Assembly: GCA_009760855.2 (NCBI GenBank) | Contig: WPIO01000025.1 | Coordinates: 5,029,001 to 5,093,000, forward strand | Direction: 5' to 3' | DNA from: Cristatella mucedo | Taxonomy: Eukaryota > Bryozoa > Phylactolaemata > Cristatellidae | Length of the DNA stretch: 64,000 nt | Part shown: positions 10,901 through 21,750 of the stretch, in pieces | Numbering within the stretch: position 1 is the stretch's first letter | Layout: the number at the start of each line of letters is the position of its first letter | Notes under the pieces: model-generated | The model's input: only the letters and a program-made list of their open reading frames with translations | Database searches by the model: none | What the model was told of the DNA's origin: nothing | Made by a program: the position numbers and the translations under genes

Positions 10901-13900
10901 GTTTCTCAATTCACAGACGATTCTGGCTATGGAGGAAGGCACAAACTGCCGCCTGAATGAGATCTGCATGTGGTCAGATGTTCAGATTTTGTTAATAATT
11001 GGAAATAATAGCATACAACTCACTGCAAGTCACTGCTTACTGGCCTACCAGCATGTGCGATCAGGCGATTGCAGCAGGCGCAAAACTCCGCAGCTAGGCT
11101 TGTCTGTCGTAAACGTCGCAGGTGCCACATCACAACACTTCTCACCGACCTACACTGGCTACCAGTCAAGCAACGGATCGACTTCAAAGTTTTGTTGCTC
11201 ACTTTTAGGTCACTTCATTCTTTGGCTGCAGTTATCTCTCAGATCTGCTGCCCCCACAGGCCAAGCATAGTACCACCCGCTTTTGGGAATCCAATAGGTT
11301 ACCAATACCTCGTACAAACCTCAAATCCTTTGGAGACCTTGCATTTAGTTCGTATGCTCCCAAAGCCTGGAACTCCCTCCCGACTTGCGTCAGAACATCC
11401 CCAGACTTGACCACATTTAAAACGAACTTAAAAACGCACCTACTTCGGATATTATTTAGTGGGTCCCTGTGATTCGTCCTTGGTGTGCTTATGCGTGCTG
11501 ACACTGTGCATGCTGCCACTAACCACATTTGCATGCTGACCCTGTGCATGTCACCCCTAACCATGTTATTCATTTTGTTTGTTTATCAAGCATGATATTA
11601 CTCACCATTCAATTGCATTTCCCTTTGCAGCAAATGTAAAGCGCCTAGAGAGAGATTGAGTTCTCTGAGGGCGCTTTATCAAGTGCATTATTATTATTAT
11701 TATACAATCGTATGCAATATTTGATCGGATGTGTGACCTTTGTTGTTGGTGGGGGTCATGCACTTAAGCCACACTAGAAAATGAGTTGGTCATTGCACGA
11801 AATTTAGTATTTACGGTGCCAGCTAAGTCGTCAAAATAAATGTTAAAATCACCCAGAATGAAGAGGAACACTTTCTTGTACACAGAATCAAAATGGGATC
11901 ATACAACTTTTAAATAAACGAAGGCTTGTCATATGGATGGCAATAGATTACTGCCACCAATACCAACTTGCTGTTGGATGGACTCAAGCAAGAGATTAGA
12001 AAGACTAATTTGAGAGTACTGCACACGGTTGGAAACTTTAGTGGTGAACAAGCGACAATGGTAACTCCTCTACCAGTTTGAAATGATGGATTTAGCTCAC
12101 TTGGGATGATACACACATGGCTTTTTAGTTCGAAGAGCAAGTGTGTTAAGTATGTGCATACCTCTGTAAATGCAAGACCCTGCTAATTTGCTATGCGACA
12201 CTAAACAAGGGAAAGAGAGCCCGTGCAAATAAAAAAGTGAATGGCAAAATGCACACTAACAGTCAAAAATTAAATTTCATCTGAAAAAGACCTAAAGTGA
12301 GGAATTACTAAAAAAATAAAAAAGAGATCAATGGAAAAGCAAACAAAAGAGAAATCCATTCAACGTCGAACAGGTGAGACTCAAAGAAAAGTATGATTTT
12401 GTCCGATTCAACAGCAGAAAATAGTTTTCATTTTTGGCTAATCTTGATAAACATGTTTTAGAGAGCCCAAAGTAAACTATATCTCTTTCTAGATATATTA
12501 CATATGCTGGAGGTAGAGAAACTATATCAGTTGTTTGGCGATTACATGCTCACAATTTCAGCCAGCACAATCTCACACCGGAAATTCACACTGAGCAAGT
12601 GCTGTGAGGAACATTAGGGTTTATAGCTTCGTTTTAATGTCGTCAAGTCGGGGGGGGGGGGTAGGTGGAATGATGTGCCGTCAGCCAGTAGTGACTTAGG
12701 GGCACGAGGGAAGTCAGAGCTCGTGAGAAGTTTGCTAAACAACTGCAGCGGTGCTGACTCAGTGGGATAGTTAGCTCCGAATTACCTACTAGTATTTGAA
12801 ATTTGATAGGAGAGTTCAGCTGGTCTGCAACTACTTGTTCTAATGTCTTTGATAGGTCATTTAGTTGTTCCTCAAACGAATGTCAAGGTCCTTAGAGACC
12901 ACACCTTAATTTAGTTGGACCCCAAAGCACGAAACTCAATACAGCCGACTCTGGGTATAAGAATATCAGATACAGGAATACTTATAAGAACAGCAGTTTT
13001 GCATTCCAGATTATTAGTCTAAGCTAGTCTCACACCGCACATGGAAATATTCTGCATATAAGAATGCCTATTTGCAGGCCCTATTTGCAGATATATTTTT
13101 ACAAGCGGAGTCAACAGCACTAAGTAAAATATTGTTATCTTCTAATTTGGTCACATTCAAAACGGAAGCTAAAACCCTACCCTTAATGGCCTTTGCTCCA
13201 AGTGAATTGCCCTTTGCATGCCTGTGTTCTGAAACTGCATATTATGACTAACACATTGGCATGTTTTCTTTTCAGCATGTGCAAAGCCCTAGAAGTAGAT
13301 TTGGCCTTTGGGGGCATCCGATAAACATTTTATTATTGTAACCTAATAGCAGGAAATGCCCACATGACATTTGGGTCGAAGATAGACACCCCAAGGGTGC
13401 TTAACAAAACTACATTACCCAGCAGTAACAAGGAGCATATCAACACATCTGTGACAAAAATACTTAAAATGACGATGACATACCTGTGCAAAAACCACCC
13501 ACCATCAAACATTTACAAGTGTAAAAGCCGCTTTACTGCAAGGGCAGTGTGGCTGGCACAAGGTTGGGGGAATGCAGTTTAGGTGTAGGGGAATGCTGTC
13601 TGGCCTGAGAAGGATGGCAGGTAAAAGATGCCAGCAAACTATTCTCACGAGTCTACCTGGGTGTTGAGCACTCCGGTCTCTTCGAGATGCTCTTTCTCCA
13701 GCTTTTTGAGAGCGATCTGCAGCTTTTCAACATCTGTCAGCTCACTTCTGTAGCTTTCAGTCTCCTAGCACAAAGAATACACTAGTGTTCAGCATTTGTC
13801 AGCCAGTGGACAAGAGCCAAACTACTCATACAATAACAAGAATCATGCCCACACGAGTCTCTTCCTTGATTAGTGACCAACCAATCGTAGCCTCTAACAA

Positions 13901-16900
13901 TAATAGCTGGTTCATAATACCAGGAAGCAGTGTGGGCCATTAATGCTGCCATTCATTAGCAAGCATCACTGACTGAGGCATCATTGATTGACAAGTATCG
14001 TTGACGACAAATGAAATGGATGATAGGGTTAAGCACGAGTGCAGCAAAAATATTGATTTCTTAAACAGAACTGCCAAACAGTCCCAAAGAAGGGAGGGAC
14101 CAGTCTGTCACTAAGACAATACAGCACAAATCAAACATAACGTCATGATCCCCCGCAGGTATTTACAACATGCTGCTGCATGGCATGCCATACGAGAGGC
14201 ACAGATGCCAGCACCTCATCAAATAAACACAGGGTACTAATGCACAATGGCTGTGATTACCACGAAGCAACCATGCATGGTGGCCCATGTAGGCAGCCTT
14301 GAAAGGGGTGGGTTGCACTACCATATCTCAATAGCTTTAGATGACAGCAGCCTAAATGCAATTCAAAGCATTTAGGCAACATTTTGAAGACCTGACCGGG
14401 GGCAGAAACACTTGTTTTCAAGGCATCCTGATGGTCACAATTCCTATTTTGCTTGTTTTGCTCAAGGCCAGTATTAGAGCCTCCAGGTGTGCAAGTAACA
14501 AATATGGCATTAGGATTGGCAAAGTCATTCTTTAGCATATACATTTGTAAAGCAATGCATGTTGACCGGGCCCATGCATAAACCAGAGACCTTCGAAAAC
14601 GGCAACCTGCACAAGGGAAGTAAAAAAGTGAATGTCAACTGATAAAACTTAATAGAAAGGAAGAAGAGCCTTAGCAGGAATCACCTCTATTTGCAGTGGG
14701 CAATAAAGAATAGCCACCTATAGGATGCAAACCCACGACATGAGTCGTGAAGTATGAGCCCCTTACAGAGCGATTGTAAGTTAACAGTATGCAAGCATTA
14801 GCATTCTGACAATTAGTGTTCAACAACCATCACATATTAGAAACGTTTTCGACACGGCTTGGCATTTCCGGCTACCACTTATTAGCTTTGTTTTTGATCA
14901 AACTGGATTGGTTAAAAGTTGTGGAAGCTGGATGGGGGAGAGCTACAGTAGCAAAGCACTGCCACCCAGAAACAGCAAAGCTTGCCGTATGGGTGATTGA
15001 TTTCAATACCAGTGGCCGTTATGTGTAGGCACGATGGCAACATAATAAGACTCGAGCCATAGCAACCAAGCGCTGACCGTGAGCTGCCTTGCCAACTCGA
15101 AGCTGCATGAAAAGAACAAAGGGGTGCTGTCACAGATCACTTTCACTGCCAGACTTGATTTCTAGCATGGATAACATGTCTAACGGGTCACAAGGCATGT
15201 TCTTTCGTGCATAATTTGTGTGGATACTTTTTACATGGGTCTAATGCAAAAGTGGGCATGAAAGATGTCAAAAAACCCTTGGTTCCCTGTACAGGGAAGG
15301 GGCAAAGGCAGCATTTTCAAAGGAATCTCATACGGCTGCCGGATAGCGGAACGTTGCAAACGGTTAAATATCCTTCAAAAGCTCACGTCTTGGACTCAAG
15401 TGATTTATGGTGCACTCACTTCACAATCAGGTCGTGTATTAGAGTCCTGCAGCAGGAAATCCTTTATTGCCCACTGCAAGCAGGGCGATAGCCTCAAGAT
15501 CGTCTGCAGCTAAATAAACGAGAGGTTTGATTAGCTAATCATTATTTTTATGTTAATTTGCAAATACTGCAAAAAACAAAGAAAAAAACAGACTTATTAA
15601 TCACGGCCTTCTCATCTGGCATATTGCAGTCACATGAGTCTCATACCTTTGCAATTGCCACGTCAGCACTGGTGACCTTCTGCAAGCTACTGTTGAGTGA
15701 AAGGATTGTTCTTTGCTTAACTTCAAGTGATCTGTTTAGCTTTTCGACCTGGAAAAGTTGAACAGTTGAACGACATGGTTTTACGGACAAGACTGTACTT
15801 AAAAAGTGACGACAGAGTGGCAACAGCTCAAATAAAAATAACAAAAACAAGGCAAAGAGCGATTCATGCAGCTGGGGCATTCCAAAATACCTTGCTCTCA
15901 AGCAAAGCGACCTTGGCTGTTAAGCTCTGCTGATAGCTGTCAGCAGAGTTGTGACCTTGGCCGCCAGAGCACAGGGCGCTCTGGAGCTCGTCCACTTGTT
16001 TTTGCTTGGTCTGGAGCTCCTGCTTTAGCCTGGTCAAGGCACGCTCTGCCTCAGCTGCATCCTTGAAAAAATATGAGATGGATCTGTGACTGGCCTAGCC
16101 GTGCAAATTCGAGAGGAAATAAGCCTACACAACGTCAGTCCAGAGAGACAAATGGCACGAAAGAGAAATCACAAGTAGGCAGGAGCACCCCCTCCCCGAG
16201 TTTGCACATAAAAAAAGTTTGTGGTCAGAGGCACAGATGTAGGCTTTAGCTAGAAAAATGAACTCCCTCATGACTGTGAAAGACATCTCGAGCGCCTTCT
16301 GTTCGTTTACGTGCAGCCATATTTCTAGGTTTACCTTACTAACCACTTCAAACAATCCCAGACAAGCCGTCAACTAAATACGATAAAAGCGGTAGCGGTA
16401 GCAGCCGCCGAACGGATTTAGTAGATGCAAACCAGGAAATACTAAAGAAAAGCACTATCATTCTACTGATCAGACCACGTTGAGCAACGATCTTTGGTTT
16501 CACAAATTAGTTACTGCCAGAGAATTTTTATCTGTAATCAGCCATGACATAGCTAGTGCTGAGTAGAATTTTACACAAAATGGCTCACTTGGCATCAATA
16601 GGCACTGTCCAGAGCTAAATAAAATCTCACAACTGCATGCAATAAGCTATACAGCAAAGCTTGCCGTTAGAGCAACAAAGAATATATTGCGATCCAATTG
16701 CGTGACTCAGCCTATAGCTCATATGCACCAAAAGTCTGGAACTTGTTTCCAAATACAGTCACTACCTATAATGACCTTGCATCTTTTAAGTCTCAGCTAA
16801 AAACGCATCTGTTTCGGATGCTTTTCCTCTGTCCCAGTGAACTCTTCTGTTTTTTTGTTTGCTTATAAAAGTATGTACAGGATTCAGTGCATGTTACTAG

Positions 16901-19900
16901 CCAGAGGTCAAAATAACAGGTGGCCATTAGTGTCTTCATGTTAGCTTGAACATACTAGCCTAAGCTTGATACTTTCTCTTGCAAGCGTGATACCGTGCAT
17001 GTCACGAATGCTTGAATAAAATGTAAAAGTTTACATCTTCAACAGCCTCATTTATAAAACGACAGAAGAGCCTTTGCGGCTATCACCCTGCTTGCAGCAG
17101 GCAATACAGGAGTATCTGCTTTACTGATTCTCTGGCAGCAATTTGTAAAGCATGCGGGCAGGTTTAGTTTCCTAAGACCTGATACGAACGACTTTATTCT
17201 TTTAATAAAATTGCACATAAAGAGCTCAAGCTCATAAGTAGCTTACCACGGTCCCACAGCGAGATTCGAAGGGATTGAAAACGTGGAGCTTAGATGCCCT
17301 GCACTGATGAACTCACTAGATAAAGAAAAAACTCCACTATGGTAACAAAAACCCAACATGCTAACCAGTAACCTGACCGTAGTGCATCAGGAGAAAGAAA
17401 TGATACGAATGAGAAAATTCAGAAAAGCCATGCAAGACTAACAAATGAACCACATGGCTAACTGCCAATGAATTTAGCTAGCCTAACCGCGAATGTACAA
17501 CTACACGAAACTGCAGAAGCTTGAGGCTGTTTGAGTGGCCACGAAGACCTGTTCGATGAGACATGAAAATGGTTGCGCGACTGCAGACCGGCTAACCTGA
17601 ACAGCACTGGTAAAGGTACTTCCTCATCTTGGATTTATCCCCAATCTGATAAATTTTTTTAGATACAAATACCCTTTCTCTTTAGGCCACATGATTAATA
17701 ACCACAAGCATCCCAGTAAGGAAGGGAAGGAACGCCATTATCAGTTGTAAGCTCTAACTAAGGTAGCAGTGACAAGCAGCAAAAACCGACAGCTGGCTAG
17801 CTTGTCAGAATACCAATACCACGCATGAAGGCTGAACAAGAAACCTACAACAGCAGACTCACAAGTACATGCACATTCATCTGTGCAACCTTGGTGGCAG
17901 TTACTTTCAAGACCCCAGTTGGCAGACAGGATGACAAGAGCAGTACACATGCCTCAACGGCAACGTCTGTAAACATACGAGTGTACTTGCACTCTGTTCA
18001 TGCGATGGCTTCTCACTGAAGACACGTCGTGGCAGTAGACAGGCACCAACCGTAGGCAGAGTGAGCAGCCAAACTCACTTGCCTAGCTTCTCACTAACCC
18101 ATGCGACCAAAAATGCCTGTGTACAGGCACCTTCTATGGGAAAGCATTGGCTGGGGTTAATGTACCATTAGGACACACGAGTCAGCAGCCACACTAAAGC
18201 TCTATTTACAAGGTTTTCTGTGTTTCGTTCTTTCTATGCAAAGTGGCCCTGGATGTTGTCATCACCTATCAGCTGATACATGATCTTTTGCAGCCTATGT
18301 GAGTGCCCAGAAAGAGACTTAATTTTCCTAGGGTACTAAATAACGCTGTCTTTTATCAACTCGAAAGTCAGCTCTGTAGCATATTTCTAGGTAGCATATT
18401 TCGAGGTCTTGGCAAATGGATCCTGTATTGAAGTTCAGGCATGCTCTTCTCTCTTATGGCCAACACATCAAATATGTGAAACCACGAATGTTTGAACACA
18501 TGAGAAGTATTCAAGTGTATTTCTGAGGCTTAGATGCTTTAGATGAATTGCCCTAGTTGAGCCCCCAGCATCTAACAATGACAACCGACAGACAGGTCAA
18601 GCTAAAAAAAATGGGAGGTTTTCCACCAAAAATCGCCATTCCCTGTTTTCGACAGACAAAGACATTATATTTCAGAATGCTAAATAGAAGATAAGCCAGA
18701 GAGATACCTTCTAATTTGTACTTGTATCAACAGGCAAGGACTTGCCGAGGATCTATACACAATCAATCACAAATCATGATACTAGATTTCCTAACATGCT
18801 GATGCAACAAGCTGATGCACGGTAGAGGTCCGAAAGCATACACCCAAGCAAGTAGGACGGCATTTCTAGTCACAGGAATCGAATGGGGGAGCAGTCCACT
18901 GTTGCTGATGTTTGGTCGTGGGTCAGTGTACTTAATGGGAAACTACTCTGCATGCTGAAGCTCAAAAACAGCATTCTGCAACATTATCTTTTAAAGGCAC
19001 GATGGTTTAAGATTCTGCCAGCCAGTGAACGGCTGAATGCCATGCCTGAAAACCCAACAATGCGAGGTCTTGGTGGTCTTAGCACACATGCTGTCCAGCA
19101 GACGGCAAGCCGCTGAGTCAGAGCCCCGATGGCCAGCACACATGCTGCTCAGGACAAAGTTAGTACAGTGGAGTCCTTTCTGTTCATGACAAGCTACCCA
19201 ATCCACCCAGTTGGTTTACAAGTGACCAGGCAAGGTGCCCAATCGCCTCGGCTGGGGGGGGGGGTTAGTTTGTTTGGTGGGCAGCTCTTTATTTCGACTC
19301 ATTGGTCAATGACGGTCTTTTCCTACTCTCCTGCCTAGTCTATTACTAAGCTCAACCGGTTGCAACTAAAAATCGCTCAGTCAGGTGTCTGGGCATGAGG
19401 GAAATACCTAGTTAAAAATTGTTTGCCGATAAAGGCCGAAAATCTCTAGATACGAAGCATCGATCAAACCACCTGCATACCAGAGTACATCCTCAGGCAA
19501 AAGTGTCGACAGGCAGTGTCGATGGGAACAGGATGTCTACCTACCATGAGCTTGCTCACGGTGGCCACTCCTCCCTCTCGACGTCTCATCTCGTCGATAA
19601 CTTTCTTCATGCGAAGGTTCTCCTTTATCAGGTTTTTGAGCACGGCTGCCGATACGGTGGGCTGAGCAGCGAGCTGCTCCAGCGACGACTGGCCGACAGG
19701 GCCGGCAGCCAGCAAGCACCTGCTCGTTACCGGCAGTGATGCACAGTGCCTTTCAATGTGCCCCAAGGTCGTGGCAGCAGCCGGCAGAGATTGCTGCTGC
19801 TGCTGCTGGCCAGACAGTGGCATGCTGGCACCTCCGACGCCACTGCTCCAGAACTCCAATGGAGTGGGCTCATCCACGGTGTCAAAGCCATGCTCGTCAT

Positions 19901-20462
19901 GCAAGTCATGCATGGGCGACCAATCTCGAAGAACGACCTTGCGTGCGCCGGCAGCTAGCTCGGCCGATCCAGCGAAAATCCGGGTGTCCGGCGATGATGG
20001 AGGCATCGGGGAGCCGCGGGCCGTGAGTGCGCCGTTGGAGCTTGCCGGCGACGGCTTCGAATCGGACAGTGCGGCCGCGCTGCAGAAAGATTCGGCAGCT
20101 CGAAGAGTGACGGCCTGCCCGACGGCGGCAGGTGCAGTGACCGCTGCCATTGCAACGAAGGACGGCTGCAGGCTTCCACAGGCGGTGGCAGACGGAAAGT
20201 TGGGCACATTCGGGTCGGTCGGGGACGTCTGCTGGTACTGCTTTTTCAGCAAGTTGTCGAGCTGCTGCTGAGTCCTCTTCAATACTTTCTCGCACTGCTC
20301 ATATTTTTCTTTGTATCTGCACAAGTCCTGGTCCTTCTCAAAAAGCATAGCATTCAAATTCCGCAGAGCCTCGCTTTTGGCACCATTGTCTGACAGACTT
20401 TTGACCACTTGCCAATGCTCAACATAGCCAGGGTCCGGGAGGCCAGATGCAACGACGGCCAT
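5046..20462 (-). CDS. NEMO/Optineurin/ABIN (NOA)-family ubiquitin-binding adaptor, complete six-exon model
   Basis: Exons in transcription order are 20462-19545, 16061-15891, 15748-15647, 13764-13657, 7707-7591 and 5303-5046. All junctions are gt/ag and phase 0, giving 557 residues. Residues 30-75 form a coiled coil ([20 protein letters not shown]). About 76-270 are Pro/Ser/Ala-rich with a six-Gln run near 219-224. About 272-472 are coiled coil. The UBAN motif is at about 436-450 ([15 protein letters not shown]), matching the DF-x-x-ER core that binds linear/K63 ubiquitin in NEMO, optineurin and ABIN. A C-X2-C-X12-H-X3-C zinc finger (Cys532, Cys535, His548, Cys552) has the spacing of the NOA-type finger. 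Known relatives act in the cytosol as ubiquitin-chain readers controlling NF-kB, cell death or selective autophagy; that role here is inferred. Orthology among NEMO, OPTN and ABIN/TNIP is unresolved. An extra exon between 16061 and 19545 cannot be excluded. Confidence 0.85.
5590..6625 (+). mobile_element. Decayed L2-type LINE, RT region to 3' part
   Basis: With stops and frameshifts the plus strand still reads like the LINE-A RT core. The segment at 5600-5680 corresponds to the DLSAAFDTID...LLEHLSSRLGITG region, and 5765-5900 to the segment after the RT active site. It runs into the inverted-repeat arm at 6629. It lies in the last intron of the NOA-family gene, antisense to it. Confidence 0.6.
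6629..6840 (+). repeat. Inverted repeat arm 1 flanking the UBAN exon
   Basis: Reverse-complementary to 8334-8548 at roughly 85-90% by eye. Shared blocks include cctagaaagagacag, gagagcatgaccg, tttgcagctgcatttggaaa, gcaaatggatccagccc and aaaacacagaaaaccatc. The first part looks like a LINE tail. Confidence 0.85.
6870..7365 (+). mobile_element. Decayed LINE (family B) 3' region
   Basis: Matches the 3' half of the elements at 62230-62930 and 16640-17040: aacaggtcgcttcac, aatcttttgatgatcgga..ttcag, then ttcagtggata. It ends in a LINE-like tail (gcacttgggtagagatttga). No intact reading frame. Confidence 0.55.
7591..7707 (-). CDS. NOA-family gene, exon 5 (UBAN motif)
   Basis: The acceptor ttgttcattgcag precedes 7707 and the donor gtaaag follows 7591. 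It is 117 nt, phase 0 to 0. It encodes [20 protein letters not shown] and the following heptads. The conserved Asp-Phe and Glu-Arg of the ubiquitin-binding coiled coil are all here, so skipping this exon would remove the ubiquitin-binding core without a frameshift. Confidence 0.9.
7938..7985. repeat. (CT)n microsatellite
   Basis: About 24 uninterrupted CT units in the intron upstream (in transcription) of the UBAN exon. A second shorter (CT)n tract is at about 8053-8082. Confidence 0.95.
8334..8548 (-). repeat. Inverted repeat arm 2 flanking the UBAN exon
   Basis: Reverse complement of 6629-6840. In plus orientation it begins attgagtgacagagacag and ends gctgtctctttctaggcac. The spacer between the arms is about 1.5 kb and contains exon 5 of the NOA-family gene. 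Confidence 0.85.
8931..9094 (+). repeat. tRNA-derived SINE, family B, inserted in LINE-A
   Basis: The head agctggttcggcccaatggt, B-box gggctcgagccc (9008-9019) and a tail containing gcacttgagtagagatcaag and ctatacaaatga. LINE-A sequence is interrupted at its start and resumes after it. Confidence 0.8.
11017..11703 (+). mobile_element. LINE-A 3' fragment inserted in the opposite orientation
   Basis: Starts within the RT C-terminal region (aactcactgcaagtcac), continues through [18 protein letters not shown] and ends with gagattgagttctctgaggg followed by (att)n. The flanking minus-strand LINE reads continuously across it at protein level (GHT-DQI..., then the DHMQI segment), so this is a later insertion. 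Confidence 0.8.
12790..13345. mobile_element. Decayed LINE-A fragments, both orientations
   Basis: 12798-12880 matches the minus-strand LINE-A RT segment (gagttcagctggtctgc). From about 12880 the plus strand resembles the LINE-A 3' region and ends gccctagaagtagatttggc...attattg. Heavily diverged. Confidence 0.5.
13657..13764 (-). CDS. NOA-family gene, exon 4
   Basis: 108 nt, phase 0 to 0; acceptor tttgtgctag, donor gtagac. It encodes a charged coiled coil ([20 protein letters not shown], then [14 protein letters not shown]) that runs directly into the UBAN motif of exon 5. ABIN-1 has a similar stretch at the corresponding position. Confidence 0.85.
14660..14790 (-). repeat. SINE-A copy (degraded)
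   Basis: In plus orientation: agaagagccttagcaggaat, tttgcagtgggcaataaaga, then gcaaacccacgacatgagtc, the complement of the SINE-A body and B-box region. In intron 3 of the NOA-family gene. Confidence 0.6.
15415..15540 (+). repeat. SINE-A copy (5' part lost)
   Basis: Contains gagtcctgcagcaggaaatc, ctttattgcccactgcaagc and gcgatagcc, matching the B-box end and body of family A. Located 100 bp from exon 3 of the NOA-family gene. Confidence 0.6.
15647..15748 (-). CDS. NOA-family gene, exon 3
   Basis: 102 nt, phase 0 to 0; acceptor caacttttccag, donor gtatga. It encodes the coiled-coil segment [20 protein letters not shown] followed by [14 protein letters not shown]. No motif beyond heptads. Confidence 0.8.
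15891..16061 (-). CDS. NOA-family gene, exon 2
   Basis: 171 nt, phase 0 to 0; acceptor atattttttcaag, donor gtattt. It encodes 57 residues, a coiled coil beginning [20 protein letters not shown] with a short Gly/Ser/Asn interruption ([11 protein letters not shown]) before heptads resume. Confidence 0.85.
16640..17040 (+). mobile_element. Decayed LINE (family B) 3' region
   Basis: Plus-strand remnant of the RT C-terminus (SYAPKVWN-like: tcatatgcaccaaaagtctgg) and aaaacgcatctgtttcggat, then a 3' region with gattcagtgcatgttactagcc. In intron 1 of the NOA-family gene. Confidence 0.6.
17045..17120 (-). repeat. SINE-A fragment
   Basis: agaagagcctttgcggctat and gcttgcagcaggcaataca match the complement of the SINE-A body only. 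Confidence 0.5.
17121..19544 (-). other. Intron 1 of the NOA-family gene, mostly unique sequence
   Basis: Apart from a LINE-tail-like remnant near 18300-18345 (gcccagaaagagacttaatt) and a G10 run near 19255, nothing recognisable was found. A further phase-0 coding exon here cannot be excluded, but none stands out. Confidence 0.45.
19545..20462 (-). CDS. NOA-family gene, exon 1 (N-terminal 306 residues)
   Basis: ATG at 20462-20460 in a favourable context (acaacATGg). Donor gtaggt follows 19545 in phase 0. It encodes an N-terminal coiled coil (about 30-75) and a CpG-rich, Ala/Pro/Ser-rich low-complexity region with Q6. A short acidic-flanked FDTV (193-196) is a weak LC3-interacting candidate. 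The exon ends in a coiled-coil start ([20 protein letters not shown]). A long frame on the opposite strand (19756-20271) is its shadow. Confidence 0.85.
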
Positions 20463-21107
20463 GTTGTCAGATGCTGCTATTACCGGTACTCAAGAAGCAT
20501 GACACTGGTGTCCCGAGTTTCTGCAGCCAGGAGGTACGGCAATCAGGAATGGCTGCTATCAGCTTTGAATGCTACAATGATCGAAGTGAGTCCCAGATAA
20601 AAAGGCACATTGAATCGAAAGTCGCACTGCAAGCACTCTATGCAAAGCCCCAAAAATAAAGCAAAAGCTCAAATGGCTAAAGAGAAAGGGTACTTCCAGT
20701 GTAGATACCATGTACATAATTGTTTTTAAACTTCCTTCTGGTTTCAGGTCAAGTGCCAAAGCTTCAGATTGCCTACTTAACATACGATATTTGCCTTTGG
20801 AAAGGCACACCATTCTTTGTGTAGGGAGATTTGTCGGCCACTATAGAGCTACCCAGAAATTCTGGGCTGCCAAGCAACTACAAGGCGTTTAAAGAGAAGA
20901 ACTTTGTGTAACCTTACTCGAGTTACTGCTACGATGGAGCTTCGATACGAAGATACTGTGATGGAGGATAGGCTGGCTCAGTGGCACATTAAGTGGCAAG
21001 CTCATAAAAAACACATAAAATTAGAAAAAACAGTTCAATGGAAGCACCGATAAGACATAAGATGATAGGAGTTGTGTGGCACCAGCAGGAGTATCTATGG
21101 CAGTCTA
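20463..21107. other. 5' flank of the NOA-family gene
   Basis: No TATA box or other core promoter element can be asserted. No coding sequence or known repeat seen. Confidence 0.4.
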
Positions 21108-21750
21108 TAATAATATTAACATATTTGATATGGCACCCTCATTGCTGCAAAGGACGTACGATTAAATGGCTAGTAGTAACATGCTCAATGACAACAAGCA
21201 TAACATGGTTAGAGGTGACATGCAAAGGGTCAGCATGCAAATATGGTTAGTGGAAGCATGCAGTGTCGGCACACATAGGAATACAAAGCAGGAATTACAA
21301 TGACCCACTAAATGCTGTGATAGATGCGTTTCAGTTTCTTTTTAAATGACATCAAGTCAGGGGATGTCGCAACACAAGCCGGAAGTGAGTTTCAGGCTTT
21401 GGGAGCACATGAACTAAACGCACGGTCTCCAAAGGATTTGCGGTTCGTACGAGGTATAGGTAAACGAATAGATTCCGAAAAGCGAGTGCTAAGATGCTTA
21501 GCCTGCTGGGGGAGTACATCTGATATGTAGGCTAGAGCCAAAGAATAAAGAGACCTAAAAGTGAGTGACAGAACCTTGAAGTCGATGCGTTGCTTGACTA
21601 CGAGCCAGTGTAGGTCAGTGAGAAGTAGTGTGCTGTGGGAACTGCGATGCTCACGACAGAAAAGCCTAGCTGAAGTTTTGCACCAGCTGTAAGCGCCTGA
21701 TTGCACAGGCCAGTAGGCCAGCAAGCCGTGAGTTACAGAAGATACCATGT
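21108..21750 (-). mobile_element. LINE-A 3' fragment
   Basis: From a degraded (aat)n end through attgctgcaaagg, taacatggttagaggtgac and the complement of the RT C-terminus (RTNRKSFGDRAFSSCAPKA in minus frame). Truncated at 5' near 21750. Lies between the divergent NOA-family and HERC genes. Confidence 0.8.

Larger units (their letters stand above)
8590..12180 (-). mobile_element. LINE-A, near full-length decayed copy with two nested insertions
   Basis: Reading right to left: an endonuclease domain (GDFN-like motif near 11850 and a [14 protein letters not shown] segment near 12000), which resumes at about 11010 after an inserted LINE; then [18 protein letters not shown] (10310-10140), RT remnants, and the C-terminal region with RSCHIT-like segments. 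It ends at the (aat)n-flanked 3' end near 8600. A SINE-B at 8931-9094 and a plus-strand LINE-A fragment at 11017-11703 interrupt it. All ORFs are broken. It lies in intron 4 of the NOA-family gene, same strand as the gene. Confidence 0.75.

Noticed and set aside
8590-11703. Twin-priming inversion of one LINE
   Set aside because: Both opposite-facing pieces carry their own 3' ends and share sequence, so two separate insertions are needed.
19736-20295. Several 60-171 codon frames on both strands over the NOA-family first exon
   Set aside because: They overlap the supported 306-codon exon and show no family resemblance; GC-rich shadow frames.
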